Positions 51,622 to 60,637 of a stretch of 64,000 nt of DNA are shown here, in pieces. Source of the stretch: Roseovarius mucosus DSM 17069 (GTDB taxonomy: Bacteria; Pseudomonadota; Alphaproteobacteria; Rhodobacterales; Rhodobacteraceae). Every line of letters begins with the position of its first letter. Position 1 is the first letter of the stretch. The notes beneath the pieces were generated by a model. It made no database searches. It was not told the DNA's origin and saw only the letters and a list, made by a program, of their open reading frames with translations. Location: contig NZ_KN293975.1 in assembly GCF_000768555.3 (NCBI RefSeq), positions 124,001 to 188,000 on the forward strand, given 5' to 3'. The position numbers were made by a program, and so were the translations under genes.

Positions 51622-53586
51622 TTAGAGCGTCTGTGCGGGCAACCAGACGGTGAATTCCGCGCCACCCTCGGCCCGGTTGCGCGCGGTGATGCGCCCGCCC
51701 GCCTGCTGGATCAAGGTTTGACTGACCGAGAGGCCAAGCCCCGTGCCCTCGCCCTGTTTGGTGGTGAAGAAGGGATCGAACACCAGCGACAGCTCGTCCT
51801 TGGGGATGCCCGGCCCGGTATCGGCCACAATGAGCACGGCACCGGGATGTCCGTCGCGCAGCGCGGGGCGGGTGGTCAGGGTAAGATGCCCCTCGGTCTG
51901 CATGGCTTGGGCCGCGTTGGTCACGAGGTTGATGATCACCTGCTGCAATTCGCCCGGATTGATCCGCACCGGGGGCGTATCGGCTTGGGTGTCGAGCGTC
52001 ACCTGATGGCCCGCCTTTGTCACCACATGATCCACCAGCACCAGGCAATCGCGCAGGACGGCGGCCAGATCGACATCCTCTTCAAACGTGCCGAAGTCGC
52101 CGGGGCGGGCGAATTGCAGCAATTTGCCCACAATGGCGGTGATGCGCCCGATCTGACGATCAATCAAGTCGAGTTCGGTTTTTACCGGCTCGCTCTGCGC
52201 GCCGAGCGTCTGGCGGATCACGTCGAGATTGCCTTGGATCACCGCCGCAGGATTGTTGATCTCATGCGCGACACCGGCTGTGATCTCGCCGATGGAGGCG
52301 AGTTTTTCCGACATCACCAGTTGCTGATACGTGGTTTCCAGCTTGGCATTGGCCTCGCGCAGCTCGGCGGTGCGGGTCTCGACGCGGGCATTCAGGTCCT
52401 CGTTCCAGGCGCGCAAGGCGCGGTCGCGCTCCTGCACCTGATCAAGCAACGTGTCGAGATGGGCCGCCACGGTGCCGATCTCGTCGCGGGCGGCCACCGG
52501 GCCGATGCGCGCGGTCATGTCGCCGGCCTCGACCTCTTCCATGGTGCGGGTCATGCGTTCGAGGGGCGCAAAGATATTGCGCGCAAGCCGCAGAAAGAGC
52601 GGCGCGCTGACCGCCAGAACCACCAGAAAGGCCGCAAGGACCAAGAGATAGGCCCGCCGCTTGGCGGCATCGAACGGGGCCTGGAGAAAGCCGACATAGA
52701 GCATGCCCACCCGCTTGCCAAAGCTGTCGGTCAGCGGGCGGTAGGCCGAGATATACCAGTCATTGACCACGAATGCGCTGTCGAGCCAGGTCTGCCCCTG
52801 TTCGAGCACGATCGAGCGCACCGCCGCCGAGACCCGCGTGCCAAGCGCCCGTTCACCCGCGAAGAGGCGGACATTGGTCGAGATGCGCACATCCTCGAGA
52901 AAGAGCGTGGCGGTGCCCTGCCGGTCCCCGGCGCGGCCGGTGTCGCGGTAAACCAGCGCGTTGATTGTGTCGATGAAGTCGAGGTTGCGGTTGAGCAGGA
53001 GGCCGCCCACCAGCACACCCTCTGCCCCCGGTGTGGTGACGAGCGTGGCGCTATGCACCACCATGCCGCGATCCTCGGTCTGGCGGGTGGTCGGCTGGGC
53101 GGCGCGGGTGGCGACCAGGGCCACGCGCGCCCGCATCGCAAGGGCCACGCCGGTATCGGGCAGCGCCAAGAGGTCGCGCGGTGTGAAGATGTCGATCTCG
53201 GTCGCGGGTTGGCCGCGCGTGGCGGTGGCGATCACCGGCCAGTCATTGCCGCGCTTGCGGGCCTCGTTGATCGGCATGAAATACAGGAAATCAAGTCCGA
53301 GCGCGCGGCGATTTTGGTCCAGAAAGCTGGGCAGATCGGCGGGGGCTGTGCGTGCCACCTCATCAAACCGCAGCGAGCGCGCAAGGCTTGTGACCTCGGA
53401 TCCGGTGCTGGTCAGCAGGCGCTGCAGATATTGATCAGCGATGCGCAGATCGCTTGCCACATTGGTGATGAGCAGGTTGTCATAATTGGCCGACCAGCGA
53501 TTGATCGCCACCAGCAACAAGAGCGGCATCAGCACCGCCAGTGGCAAGAGTGCGAGGATCAGCAATCGTAGCCGGACGGATGTCAT
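51622..53586 (-). CDS. sensor histidine kinase with periplasmic cache-like domain
   Basis: A 654-residue membrane sensor. TM1 spans about 9-29 and TM2 about 311-333, with a large periplasmic sensor between them (cache-like; it includes PSFLDQNRRALGLDFLYFM and the FVVNDWYISAYRPL beta region). Then come HAMP (about 334-385), a coiled coil, HisKA with His441 in AGVAHEINNPAAVIQ, and an ATPase domain with N box INLVTNAAQAM, VADTGPGIP and GEGTGLGLSVSQT. The layout resembles NtrB/DctB-like kinases for carboxylates or amino acids. No response regulator is adjacent, so it is an orphan here. Confidence 0.9.
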   Translation of the reverse strand: MTSVRLRLLILALLPLAVLMPLLLLVAINRWSANYDNLLITNVASDLRIADQYLQRLLTSTGSEVTSLARSLRFDEVARTAPADLPSFLDQNRRALGLDFLYFMPINEARKRGNDWPVIATATRGQPATEIDIFTPRDLLALPDTGVALAMRARVALVATRAAQPTTRQTEDRGMVVHSATLVTTPGAEGVLVGGLLLNRNLDFIDTINALVYRDTGRAGDRQGTATLFLEDVRISTNVRLFAGERALGTRVSAAVRSIVLEQGQTWLDSAFVVNDWYISAYRPLTDSFGKRVGMLYVGFLQAPFDAAKRRAYLLVLAAFLVVLAVSAPLFLRLARNIFAPLERMTRTMEEVEAGDMTARIGPVAARDEIGTVAAHLDTLLDQVQERDRALRAWNEDLNARVETRTAELREANAKLETTYQQLVMSEKLASIGEITAGVAHEINNPAAVIQGNLDVIRQTLGAQSEPVKTELDLIDRQIGRITAIVGKLLQFARPGDFGTFEEDVDLAAVLRDCLVLVDHVVTKAGHQVTLDTQADTPPVRINPGELQQVIINLVTNAAQAMQTEGHLTLTTRPALRDGHPGAVLIVADTGPGIPKDELSLVFDPFFTTKQGEGTGLGLSVSQTLIQQAGGRITARNRAEGGAEFTVWLPAQTL

Positions 53587-53673
53587 GGAAAAGCCGGACC
53601 CCTGTTGAGGAGCCCGACCTTAGGTCAATCCCGCAGGCCGCGCAATCGCGCAGAGCCGCTGATGGGGGCTGGA

Positions 53674-54690
53674 TCAGTTCCAGCCGACGTCGTTGAATAT
53701 CGCCTGCGCCTTGGCGGCATTTTCGCCAAAGGAGGCGGTGGGTGTGGTGCTATCCGGCTTGAATTCACCCAGCTTGGCCACGTTCTCGCCAATGTCGACC
53801 CCGGCCAGAACCGGGTATTCGTTGTTGCCATTTGCGAATTGCGCCTGCGCGGTTTCGCTGGCAAGGAATTCGAGCAGGGCGAGCGCCTCTTCGGGATTGG
53901 GCGCGTTCACGGCGATCCCGGCAGCGACGAGGTTCATATGCGCGCCCCGGTCGTTCTGGTTCGGCCAGACCCAGCCGATGCTGTCGATATCGCTGCTCAG
54001 ACCGTCCACGCCTCCGGCCAGACCACGGGCGAAGTAATAGGTGTTGGACACGGCGATATCACACTCGCCCGACACGATGCCGCGCAACTGGTCGGTATCT
54101 CCGCCCTCGGGGGCACGGGCCATGTTGGCGACGACGCCCGCTGCCCAATCCTTGGCCACGTCTTCGCCGTGCACTTCGATGATCGAGGCCAGCAGCGATT
54201 GGTTATAGACGTTTGACGAGGAGCGGATGCAGATTTGCCCCTTGTATTTGGGGTCAGCCAGATCTTCGTAGGTCTGGGGCGGGTTCTCGACCCGGTCCTT
54301 GGCGTAGAAAATGATGCGCGAGCGCTGCGAGAGACCGGTCCAGAGATTGTCCGGGTGGCGCAGGTTGGCCGCGACATTGCTCTCGATCAATTCCGACGAA
54401 AAGGGTTGCAACAGGCCCTCATCCACCGCGCGCGAGACATTGCCGACGTCCACGGTCATGAACACATCCGCCGGGCTGTTGGCGCCTTCGGCTTTCATGC
54501 GTTCGATCAATTCGGCCTCTTTACCTTCGATCCGGTTCACCTTGATGCCGGTTTCCTTGGTGAAGGCCTCGTAGAGCGCATCATCCGAATCGTAATGACG
54601 GCTGGAGTAGAGATTGACCTCTTGCGCCAGCGCGGGAGCTGTCAGGGCAAGCAGAGCGGTCAGGCTCAGGGCGGCTTTGATCGGGTGCAT
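53674..54690 (-). CDS. Fe(3+) ABC transporter substrate-binding protein (FbpA/FutA type)
   Basis: A 338-residue periplasmic ferric-iron-binding protein. Signal peptide LSLTALLALTAPALAQ, then EVNLYSSRHYDSDDALYEAF, the hinge region NPPQTYEDLADPKYKGQICI, SNTYYFARGL with the two Tyr iron ligands, and NPEEALALLEFLASETAQ. The start is set by the signal peptide. No permease or ATPase gene is next to it, although a zinc uptake cluster follows at once upstream in the genome order; it must use a transporter encoded elsewhere. An AT-rich promoter region lies upstream (TTGACT). Confidence 0.92.
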   Translation of the reverse strand: MHPIKAALSLTALLALTAPALAQEVNLYSSRHYDSDDALYEAFTKETGIKVNRIEGKEAELIERMKAEGANSPADVFMTVDVGNVSRAVDEGLLQPFSSELIESNVAANLRHPDNLWTGLSQRSRIIFYAKDRVENPPQTYEDLADPKYKGQICIRSSSNVYNQSLLASIIEVHGEDVAKDWAAGVVANMARAPEGGDTDQLRGIVSGECDIAVSNTYYFARGLAGGVDGLSSDIDSIGWVWPNQNDRGAHMNLVAAGIAVNAPNPEEALALLEFLASETAQAQFANGNNEYPVLAGVDIGENVAKLGEFKPDSTTPTASFGENAAKAQAIFNDVGWN

Positions 54691-54777
54691 CGAGGATCCT
54701 TTCGAGATGTCCGAGTGATTTGGTGGGGTATCTCTCGTATTTCCGACAAAAAGAGTCAATAGATTATTCTGACCATT

Positions 54778-55590
54778 TTAGTCGGATGTCTGGCCGCGGT
54801 GCCGCAGCCCGCTGCCAATCAGCGCGGTCGCGGCAAAGATCAGCGCCGCGACGCAGACAATGGTGGGGCCTGTGGGCGTGTCCGCGTGAAAGGAAAGCTG
54901 CAAACCGCCCAAGGCAGAGGCCCCGGCGATCAGCGTGGCGATGGCCGCCATGCGTTCGGGTGTCGCGGCCAAGGGGCGCGCGGCGGCGGCGGGCACGATC
55001 AGCATGGCGGCAATGAGCAAAACGCCCACCACCTTGATCGCCACCGCCACCACCACCGCGAGCGCCAAGGTGAGCACAAGCTGTTCGCGGCGCGGGTCGA
55101 TGCCTGCGGACCATGCCAGATCGGGGCTGAGCGTCGTGGTCAAGAGCGCCTGCCAACGCCATGCCAAGAGGCTGAGCACAAGCGCCGCACCGCCCCAGAT
55201 CACCAGCAGGTCGCCCCGGCTGACCGCCAGAATATCGCCAAAGAGATAGGCCATGAGATCAATCCGCACGCCTGAGAGAAAGGACACCGCCACAAGGCCA
55301 AAGGCCAATGCGGAATGGGCCAGAACGCCCAGCATCGTATCCATGGCAAAGCCGCGCCCCGAGAGGCCCGAGACCGTGGTCGCCATGATCAGCGACATGG
55401 CCAGCGCACCGACAAAGACCGACATGGAAAACGCCATCGCCATCGCGACGCCCAGGATGGCCGCATGGGCCGTGGCATCGCCGAAATAGGCCATGCGCCG
55501 CCACACGACAAAGCTGCCCAAAGGGGCGGCGGCGAGCGCCACGCCTAGACCTGCAAGCGCGGCGCGCACCATGAAATCATCCAGCATCAT
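54778..55590 (-). CDS. znuB: zinc ABC transporter permease
   Basis: A 270-residue ABC-3 family permease with about eight membrane helices. Family pattern: ALAAAPLGSFVVWRRMAYFG, DATAHAAILGVAMA (the cytoplasmic loop contacting the ATPase), KVVGVLLIAAMLIVPAAAAR. It forms the membrane channel for zinc brought by ZnuA. The start overlaps the znuC stop by 4 bp. It is the last gene of zur-znuC-znuB, opposite znuA across a divergent promoter. Either of the first two Met codons could be the start. Confidence 0.94.
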   Translation of the reverse strand: MMLDDFMVRAALAGLGVALAAAPLGSFVVWRRMAYFGDATAHAAILGVAMAMAFSMSVFVGALAMSLIMATTVSGLSGRGFAMDTMLGVLAHSALAFGLVAVSFLSGVRIDLMAYLFGDILAVSRGDLLVIWGGAALVLSLLAWRWQALLTTTLSPDLAWSAGIDPRREQLVLTLALAVVVAVAIKVVGVLLIAAMLIVPAAAARPLAATPERMAAIATLIAGASALGGLQLSFHADTPTGPTIVCVAALIFAATALIGSGLRHRGQTSD

Positions 55591-56354
55591 TCGGCGGCCT
55601 CGTGGCTGTGGGGGTGATCATGTGCATGACCGTGGTCATGGTCGTCATCATGGGCGTGGTTGTGTTCATGCCGGTAGAGCGCCAGCGCGCCTTGGGTGCC
55701 GGTGCCGAAGATCGCGCGGTATTCCTCGGCCTGGGCGACCACCTCGGGGTGGCCTTCGCAGCAGATATGCCCATTGAGACAGATCACCCGGTCCGACGCG
55801 CTCATCACGACATGAAGCTCATGGCTGACCATCAGCACCCCGCAGTTCAATTCGCGCCGCACCTCTTCGATGCGGCGGTAAAAGGCGGCAGAACCGGGTT
55901 GATCGAGGCCCTGCGTGGCCTCGTCGAGAATGAGCAGATCCGGCTTTTCCAAAAGCGCACGGGCGAGCAGCACGCGCTGAAACTGTCCACCAGAGAGGTC
56001 GGCCATCTGCCGGTCGCGCAAATCCGGCAAGCCCGCCTGTTCGAGGGCCGCGCGCGTGGCCTCTGTCGGGTGCCGCCGGGGCAGGCTGAGGAATCGGGTG
56101 ACGGTCAGCGGCAGCGTCGGGTCGATGTGGAGTTTCTGCGGCACATAGCCGATGCGCAGACCGGGGCGGCGGATGATCTCGCCGCGCGCCGGTTTCTGCG
56201 CCCCGATGAGGGCACGCAGAAGCGTGGATTTGCCCGAACCGTTGGGTCCAACGATGGTGACAATCTCGCCCCGGTCAAGCGCAAGGCTGACATTGGAGAG
56301 AACGGTGGTGCGGCCAAAGCGGACGCTCAGCCCCTTGGTTTCGATCAGGCGCAT
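55587..56354 (-). CDS. znuC: zinc ABC transporter ATP-binding protein
   Basis: A 255-residue ABC ATPase that powers zinc import. Walker A VGPNGSGKSTLLRAL, signature DLSGGQFQRVLLARALLEKP, Walker B LLILDEATQGLD, and the H-loop MVSHELHVVM. The C-terminal 27 residues are an extreme His/Asp-rich tail (15 or so residues of HDHGHAHDHPHSH type), a probable zinc-buffering or sensing tail. Its start overlaps the zur stop by 10 bp, so expression is coupled to the regulator. Confidence 0.95.
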   Translation of the reverse strand: MRLIETKGLSVRFGRTTVLSNVSLALDRGEIVTIVGPNGSGKSTLLRALIGAQKPARGEIIRRPGLRIGYVPQKLHIDPTLPLTVTRFLSLPRRHPTEATRAALEQAGLPDLRDRQMADLSGGQFQRVLLARALLEKPDLLILDEATQGLDQPGSAAFYRRIEEVRRELNCGVLMVSHELHVVMSASDRVICLNGHICCEGHPEVVAQAEEYRAIFGTGTQGALALYRHEHNHAHDDDHDHGHAHDHPHSHEAAE

Positions 56355-56833
56355 GGGTGAACGCTCTCGCGGCATTGCGGGCAGAGGCCCATCGCCTCGA
56401 CCACTGCCTGTTCGATGGTGAATCCGGTGTCGGCGGCGGCGCGGCCCAGCATGCCCTTGGAAGGTTCGGCATGGGCCTCGGCCACCGCGTCGCATTGGCG
56501 GCAGATGAGGAACGCAGGCGTGTGATCCTGTCCAGGATGGGTGCAGGCGATAAAGGCATTGAGGCGCTCGATCTTGTGCACAAATCCGTTGGACACAAGG
56601 AAATCGAGGGCGCGATAGGCGACGGGTGGTTGCGATCCGAGTCCCTCATCGCGCAGGGTGTCGAGGATTTCATAAGCGCCCATGGCGCGATGCTCGCTGA
56701 GCAGGATTTCCAGCACGCGGCGGCGGACGGGGGTGAATTGCAGCTTGTGACGGGTGCAATGCGCCTCGACCGCGGCGAGGGCGGCGCGCATGCAGCCCTT
56801 GTGATCATGCGCCTCGAATCCGATTGTATCCAT
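56345..56833 (-). CDS. zur: zinc uptake regulator Zur (Fur family)
   Basis: A 162-residue Fur-family repressor. Winged helix LQFTPVRRRVLEILLSEHRA, YEILDTLRDEG, PVAYRALDFLVSNGFVHKIE; the metal-binding C-terminal half has ACTHPGQDHTPAFLICRQCD and LCPQCRESVHPCA with two CxxC pairs, the structural zinc site. With zinc bound it would repress znuA and its own operon. The start MDTIGF is set by GGAGG 5 bp upstream; an ATG seven codons earlier has none. Two dyad boxes lie in the divergent spacer. Confidence 0.93.
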   Translation of the reverse strand: MDTIGFEAHDHKGCMRAALAAVEAHCTRHKLQFTPVRRRVLEILLSEHRAMGAYEILDTLRDEGLGSQPPVAYRALDFLVSNGFVHKIERLNAFIACTHPGQDHTPAFLICRQCDAVAEAHAEPSKGMLGRAAADTGFTIEQAVVEAMGLCPQCRESVHPCA

Positions 56834-56866
56834 CTGGTCCTCCGCTACGTTCATTTTGGGGTTGAT

Positions 56867-56883
56867 ATGTTATAGAGTTACAT
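56867..56883. promoter_or_regulatory. Zur box 1
   Basis: ATGTTATAGAGTTACAT is an AT-rich imperfect dyad with the shape of alphaproteobacterial Zur boxes. It lies 34 bp before the zur start, in the zur/znuA divergent spacer. Confidence 0.6.
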
Positions 56884-56901
56884 TTATCAAGCGGCGTTGA
56901 G

Positions 56902-56916
56902 TGTTATGATATTACA
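56902..56916. promoter_or_regulatory. Zur box 2
   Basis: TGTTATGATATTACA is an imperfect dyad (TGT.AT/AT.ACA) 34 bp from box 1, close to the znuA start. Two boxes allow separate control of znuA and zur-znuCB. Confidence 0.6.
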
Positions 56917-56929
56917 TATGGAGACTGCT

Positions 56930-57943
56930 ATGCCGATCCGTTTTCTTGCCCCTCTCGGCCTTGGACTGACGCTTGCATCGGGGGCCATGGCCGAGGCGCC
57001 ACGGGTGGCCACGGATATTGCGCCGGTGCATTCGTTGGTGGCGCGGGTGATGCAGGGGGCGGGTGCGCCCGATGTGCTTGTGCGCCCCGGTGCCTCGCCG
57101 CATGGCTATGCGATGCGCCCCTCCGAGGCGGCAGCGCTGGAGGCGGCCGATCTGGTGTTCTGGATGGGGGAGGGGCTGACACCCTGGCTGGAAGGGGCCA
57201 TCGATTCGCTCGCGGGAGAGGCGCATGTGGTCGCGTTGCTGGGGGCAGCGGATAGCCGCGTCCTGCCGTTCCGGGAGGGGGTGGAGTTTGCGGCGCATGA
57301 TCATGGCGATGACCATGGTGAGACAGAGCACGGGCACGACGCGCACGCCGAGAAAGAGGCTGGGCATGAGGAGGCGCATACCCATGACCATGACCACGGT
57401 CATGAGGACGCGCACGCCCATGATGGTGCCGACCCGCACGCCTGGCTGGACCCGGCCAATGCGATCGTGTGGTTGGGCTTGATTGCCGAGGAACTGGCGG
57501 AACATGACCCGGCCAATGCCGCGCTCTATGCCGCCAATGCCGAAGCCGCTGCCACGGAGATCGCGGCCCTGAGCGCAGAGATTGCCGCGCAACTGGCCCC
57601 TGTGCAGGATCGCCCCTTTTTGGTCTTTCACGACGCCTATCAGTATTTCGAGGCGGCCTTTGGCGTGACGGCGGCAGGGGCGATTGCGCTCAGCGATGCG
57701 GTGGCACCGGGACCGGCCCGGATTGCCGCATTGCGCGAGATGGCCGAGGCGCGTGGCGTGGCCTGTGTCTTTTCCGAGCCGCAGTTTGATCCCAAGCTGG
57801 TCGAGACCGTGTTTGGCGATGTGGCGGCGCACGGCGTGCTTGACCCAATGGGAAGTCAAGTGGCGATGGGGCCGAGCCTTTATCCGCAAACGCTGCGCGA
57901 TATGGCCGGGGCGATGGTGGCCTGCCTTGGTGGGGCAAGCTGA
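56930..57943 (+). CDS. znuA: zinc ABC transporter substrate-binding protein
   Basis: A 337-residue periplasmic zinc-binding protein. Signal peptide around FLAPLGLGLTLASGAMAE, then TDIAPVHSLVARVMQGAG, PHGYAMRPSEAAALEAADLV (first ligand His), a His/Asp/Glu-rich loop at about residues 125-165 that passes zinc, DPHAWLDPANAIVWL (second His), LVFHDAYQYFE (third His) and CVFSEPQFDPKLVE. ATG at 56930 is chosen for GGAGA just upstream; the ATG four codons earlier abuts Zur box 2. It is divergent from zur-znuCB. Confidence 0.95.
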   Translation: MPIRFLAPLGLGLTLASGAMAEAPRVATDIAPVHSLVARVMQGAGAPDVLVRPGASPHGYAMRPSEAAALEAADLVFWMGEGLTPWLEGAIDSLAGEAHVVALLGAADSRVLPFREGVEFAAHDHGDDHGETEHGHDAHAEKEAGHEEAHTHDHDHGHEDAHAHDGADPHAWLDPANAIVWLGLIAEELAEHDPANAALYAANAEAAATEIAALSAEIAAQLAPVQDRPFLVFHDAYQYFEAAFGVTAAGAIALSDAVAPGPARIAALREMAEARGVACVFSEPQFDPKLVETVFGDVAAHGVLDPMGSQVAMGPSLYPQTLRDMAGAMVACLGGAS

Positions 57944-58076
57944 GGCGGCACCGCGCCTGACAATTGCGTCAAAACGCAGCGTAAAACTTGCGCGAACCTG
58001 ATTTCCCGCACATTCTGCCGCGAACGGGAGAAACCCGCGCCGGGAACGCGGGACAAATCAGGGAGGAAATGAACAG

Positions 58077-59960
58077 ATGGCGTTCATGACGCGACAGGAT
58101 GCGCTCGACATCCAGAACGAAATGCCGTGGGAGGCGCGGGAGCGCCCCCAGACGATCTATCAGATGTTGAGCCAAGTCGCGGGGCGCTTTCCGAACCGGC
58201 CAGCGATCAGCTATCAGCTCTTTTCCGGGGCCACCGACAAGGCCCAAACCCTCACATGGCAGCAGTTTCACGATCACTGCTGTCAGGCGGCCAACCTCTT
58301 TCGCAGCCTCAAGCTGGGCGAGGGCGATGTGGTGGCGCTGGTATTGCCCAACTGTCTGGAAACGGCGGTGGCAACCATCGGCGGCATGATCGCTGGCATC
58401 GTCAACCCGATCAATCCGCTGCTCGAGCCAGAGCAGATCAGCGCCATCCTGCGCGAGACCGGAGCCAAGGTGGTGGTCACGCTCAAGGCATTTCCCAAGA
58501 CCGACATCGCGCAAAAGACCGCCGAGGCGGTGCGCCATGCCCCCAGCGTGCATACGGTGATTGAGATCGACCTCAACCGCTATCTGACACCGCCCAAAAG
58601 CTGGATCGTTCCCCTCGTGCGGCCCAAGAATCCGGTGCAGCACCATGCCGATTGCATGGATTTCAACAAGGCGATTGCACGTCAGCCCAAGGCCCTCAGC
58701 TTTACCGACAGCAAGGGCGACCGGGTGGCGGCCTATTTCCACACGGGCGGCACCACGGGCATGCCCAAGGTCGCGCAGCACAAATATTCCGGCATGATCT
58801 ATAACGGCTGGATCGGGCATACGCTGCTGTTCACTGAGCAGGATAATGTGATGTGCCCGCTGCCGCTGTTTCACGTTTTCGCCTGCCACGTGATCCTGAT
58901 GGCCATGATCAAATCGGGCGCGCATGTGGTCTTTCCGACGCCAGCGGGTTATCGCGGCGAAGGCGTGTTCGACAATTTCTGGAAGCTGTGCGAGCGCTGG
59001 AAGATTTCCTTTATCATCACGGTGCCCACCGCCGTTTCCGCGCTGATGCAGCGCAAGGTGGATGCCGACCTGTCGACCGTCAAGAACGCCTTTTCCGGCT
59101 CGGCCCCGATGCCGCTGGAGCTTTTCAACCGGTTCGAATCGGCAACGGGCATTGCGGTGATCGAGGGCTATGGCCTGACCGAGGCGACTTGCCTTGTTTC
59201 GGCCAATCCGCCCGAGGGGGAAAAGAAGGTGGGTTCGGTCGGTGTGCCGTTCCCCTATACGGATGTGCGGATCATCAAGGGCACGCCGGATGGGCCGATG
59301 GATTGCACGGTGGATGAGGTGGGGGAAATCTGCATCTCGAATCCGGGCGTCTTTGCGGGCCATACCTATACCGAGGGCGACAAGAACCGGGATCTTTTCT
59401 ACCACGGCGAGTACTTGCGCACCGGGGATCTGGGCCGGATCGATACGGACGGTTATCTGTGGATCACGGGGCGCGCCAAGGATCTGATCATACGGGGTGG
59501 GCATAATATCGACCCTGCCGAGATTGAAGAGGCGCTGATGGTGCACAAGGCTGTGGCGATGGCCGGGGCCATTGGCCAGCCGGATGCGCATGCGGGCGAA
59601 ATCCCCTGCGCCTATGTGGAATTGGTGGCCGGGGCCACGGTGACGGGCGAGGAACTGCTCGAGCATTGCAAACTGCATGTGCATGAGCGGGCAGCAGTGC
59701 CCAAGCATGTCGAGGTCTTGCCGGAACTGCCGAAAACGGCGGTGGGCAAGGTGTTCAAGCCCGACCTGCGCAAGCTGGCGATCACGCGGATTTACAACGC
59801 CGCACTGGCCGATGCCGGGATTGCCGCGCGGGTGACATCGGTGGTCGATGACAAGAAACGCGGGCTGGTGGCGAAGGTGTCAGGCTCTGCCGGCGCCGAG
59901 GGCGAGGCCGTGGGGCATGTGCTGGGCCAATTCGTGCGGCCCTGGGACTGGGCGGAGTAA
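58077..59960 (+). CDS. acyl-CoA synthetase (AMP-binding)
   Basis: A 627-residue ATP-dependent acyl-CoA ligase of the long type. Motifs: YFHTGGTTGMPKVAQHKYSG (AMP-binding), MCPLPLFHVFACHVILMAM, EGYGLTEATCLVSANPP, YLRTGDLGRIDTDGYLWITG, and the catalytic Lys in LPKTAVGKVFKPDLRK. The extra N-terminal and C-terminal parts set it apart from the ligase at 48502. The acid substrate is not clear. GGAGG precedes the start at 10 bp. The tetR gene next to it is convergent, so control by it is not implied. Confidence 0.9.
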   Translation: MAFMTRQDALDIQNEMPWEARERPQTIYQMLSQVAGRFPNRPAISYQLFSGATDKAQTLTWQQFHDHCCQAANLFRSLKLGEGDVVALVLPNCLETAVATIGGMIAGIVNPINPLLEPEQISAILRETGAKVVVTLKAFPKTDIAQKTAEAVRHAPSVHTVIEIDLNRYLTPPKSWIVPLVRPKNPVQHHADCMDFNKAIARQPKALSFTDSKGDRVAAYFHTGGTTGMPKVAQHKYSGMIYNGWIGHTLLFTEQDNVMCPLPLFHVFACHVILMAMIKSGAHVVFPTPAGYRGEGVFDNFWKLCERWKISFIITVPTAVSALMQRKVDADLSTVKNAFSGSAPMPLELFNRFESATGIAVIEGYGLTEATCLVSANPPEGEKKVGSVGVPFPYTDVRIIKGTPDGPMDCTVDEVGEICISNPGVFAGHTYTEGDKNRDLFYHGEYLRTGDLGRIDTDGYLWITGRAKDLIIRGGHNIDPAEIEEALMVHKAVAMAGAIGQPDAHAGEIPCAYVELVAGATVTGEELLEHCKLHVHERAAVPKHVEVLPELPKTAVGKVFKPDLRKLAITRIYNAALADAGIAARVTSVVDDKKRGLVAKVSGSAGAEGEAVGHVLGQFVRPWDWAE

Positions 59961-59985
59961 ATCCCGCCCGGCCGCCCCTAGAGGA

Positions 59986-60570
59986 TCACGCCCGCCCGCA
60001 CAGCGCGAGGCGGGCGACGCGCAGGATTTCATTGATATAGCGGTCCTGAGACCAGTCGCAGAGGCGCGTCAGCTGCTCCCATGTTGTGATCGACAAGAGG
60101 GTCCACAGCAGGTCGGTCGCGTCTTTCTGTTCCTTGATCAACACGCCATCGCGGGCGAGGGCGGCCACCGCCGCCGCGCATCCTTCGCGCATGTCGGCCA
60201 TTCTTTCATGCCATGCTCCGGCTGCGTCGGCATCGGTTTCGCTCATGATCATGAGGGTTTTGGCGACGCCGAATATCTTGGGGATGTAATTGCCCCAAGC
60301 CGTGACAAAGGCCGCCAGCCGATCCTCACCCGAGGTTGCGGCGCGGCTGGCTGACAACATGTTCTGAACACCAAAGACCTCGTCCTGATGCCTGGTTGTG
60401 GCGATGAAAAGCTCTGTCCTGTTGGGGAAATGCAGGTAGAGCGCCTGTCGGCTGACCCCGGCGGCCTTGGCTATGTCGGACATGCGCGCGGCGGTGCCGG
60501 GGTTTGAGTCGAGGAGTTTCCACGCGGCGTTGAGGATACGTTCGCGGGTGCTCGAATTTTCTCTTGACAC
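59986..60570 (-). CDS. TetR family transcriptional regulator
   Basis: A 194-residue repressor with HTH RMSDIAKAAGVSRQALYLHF then PNRTELFIATTRHQDEVFG. The start is a GTG; no ATG is available before the HTH. It is divergent from an NAD(P)H dehydrogenase gene, and the 67 bp spacer is packed with three related dyads (TGACACAGTGTAA, TGACACGGTGTCA, TTTACATAGTGTAAA). The first overlaps its own start codon, which suggests tight autoregulation together with control of the dehydrogenase and DUF1772 genes. Confidence 0.88.
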   Translation of the reverse strand: MSRENSSTRERILNAAWKLLDSNPGTAARMSDIAKAAGVSRQALYLHFPNRTELFIATTRHQDEVFGVQNMLSASRAATSGEDRLAAFVTAWGNYIPKIFGVAKTLMIMSETDADAAGAWHERMADMREGCAAAVAALARDGVLIKEQKDATDLLWTLLSITTWEQLTRLCDWSQDRYINEILRVARLALCGRA

Positions 60571-60619
60571 AGTGTAAAGTCTCCGTTTATTGACACGGTG
60601 TCAATTTACATAGTGTAAA
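60565..60619. promoter_or_regulatory. triple dyad operator between tetR and NAD(P)H dehydrogenase
   Basis: TGACACAGTGTAA (60565-60577), the perfect TGACAC-G-GTGTCA (60591-60603) and the perfect TTTACA-TAG-TGTAAA (60605-60619). All share the TnACAC...GTGTnA pattern. The left one covers the tetR GTG start; the others cover the probable promoter of the dehydrogenase (TTGACA at 60590). Confidence 0.75.
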
Positions 60620-60637
60620 GTCAATGGAGAATCAGAT

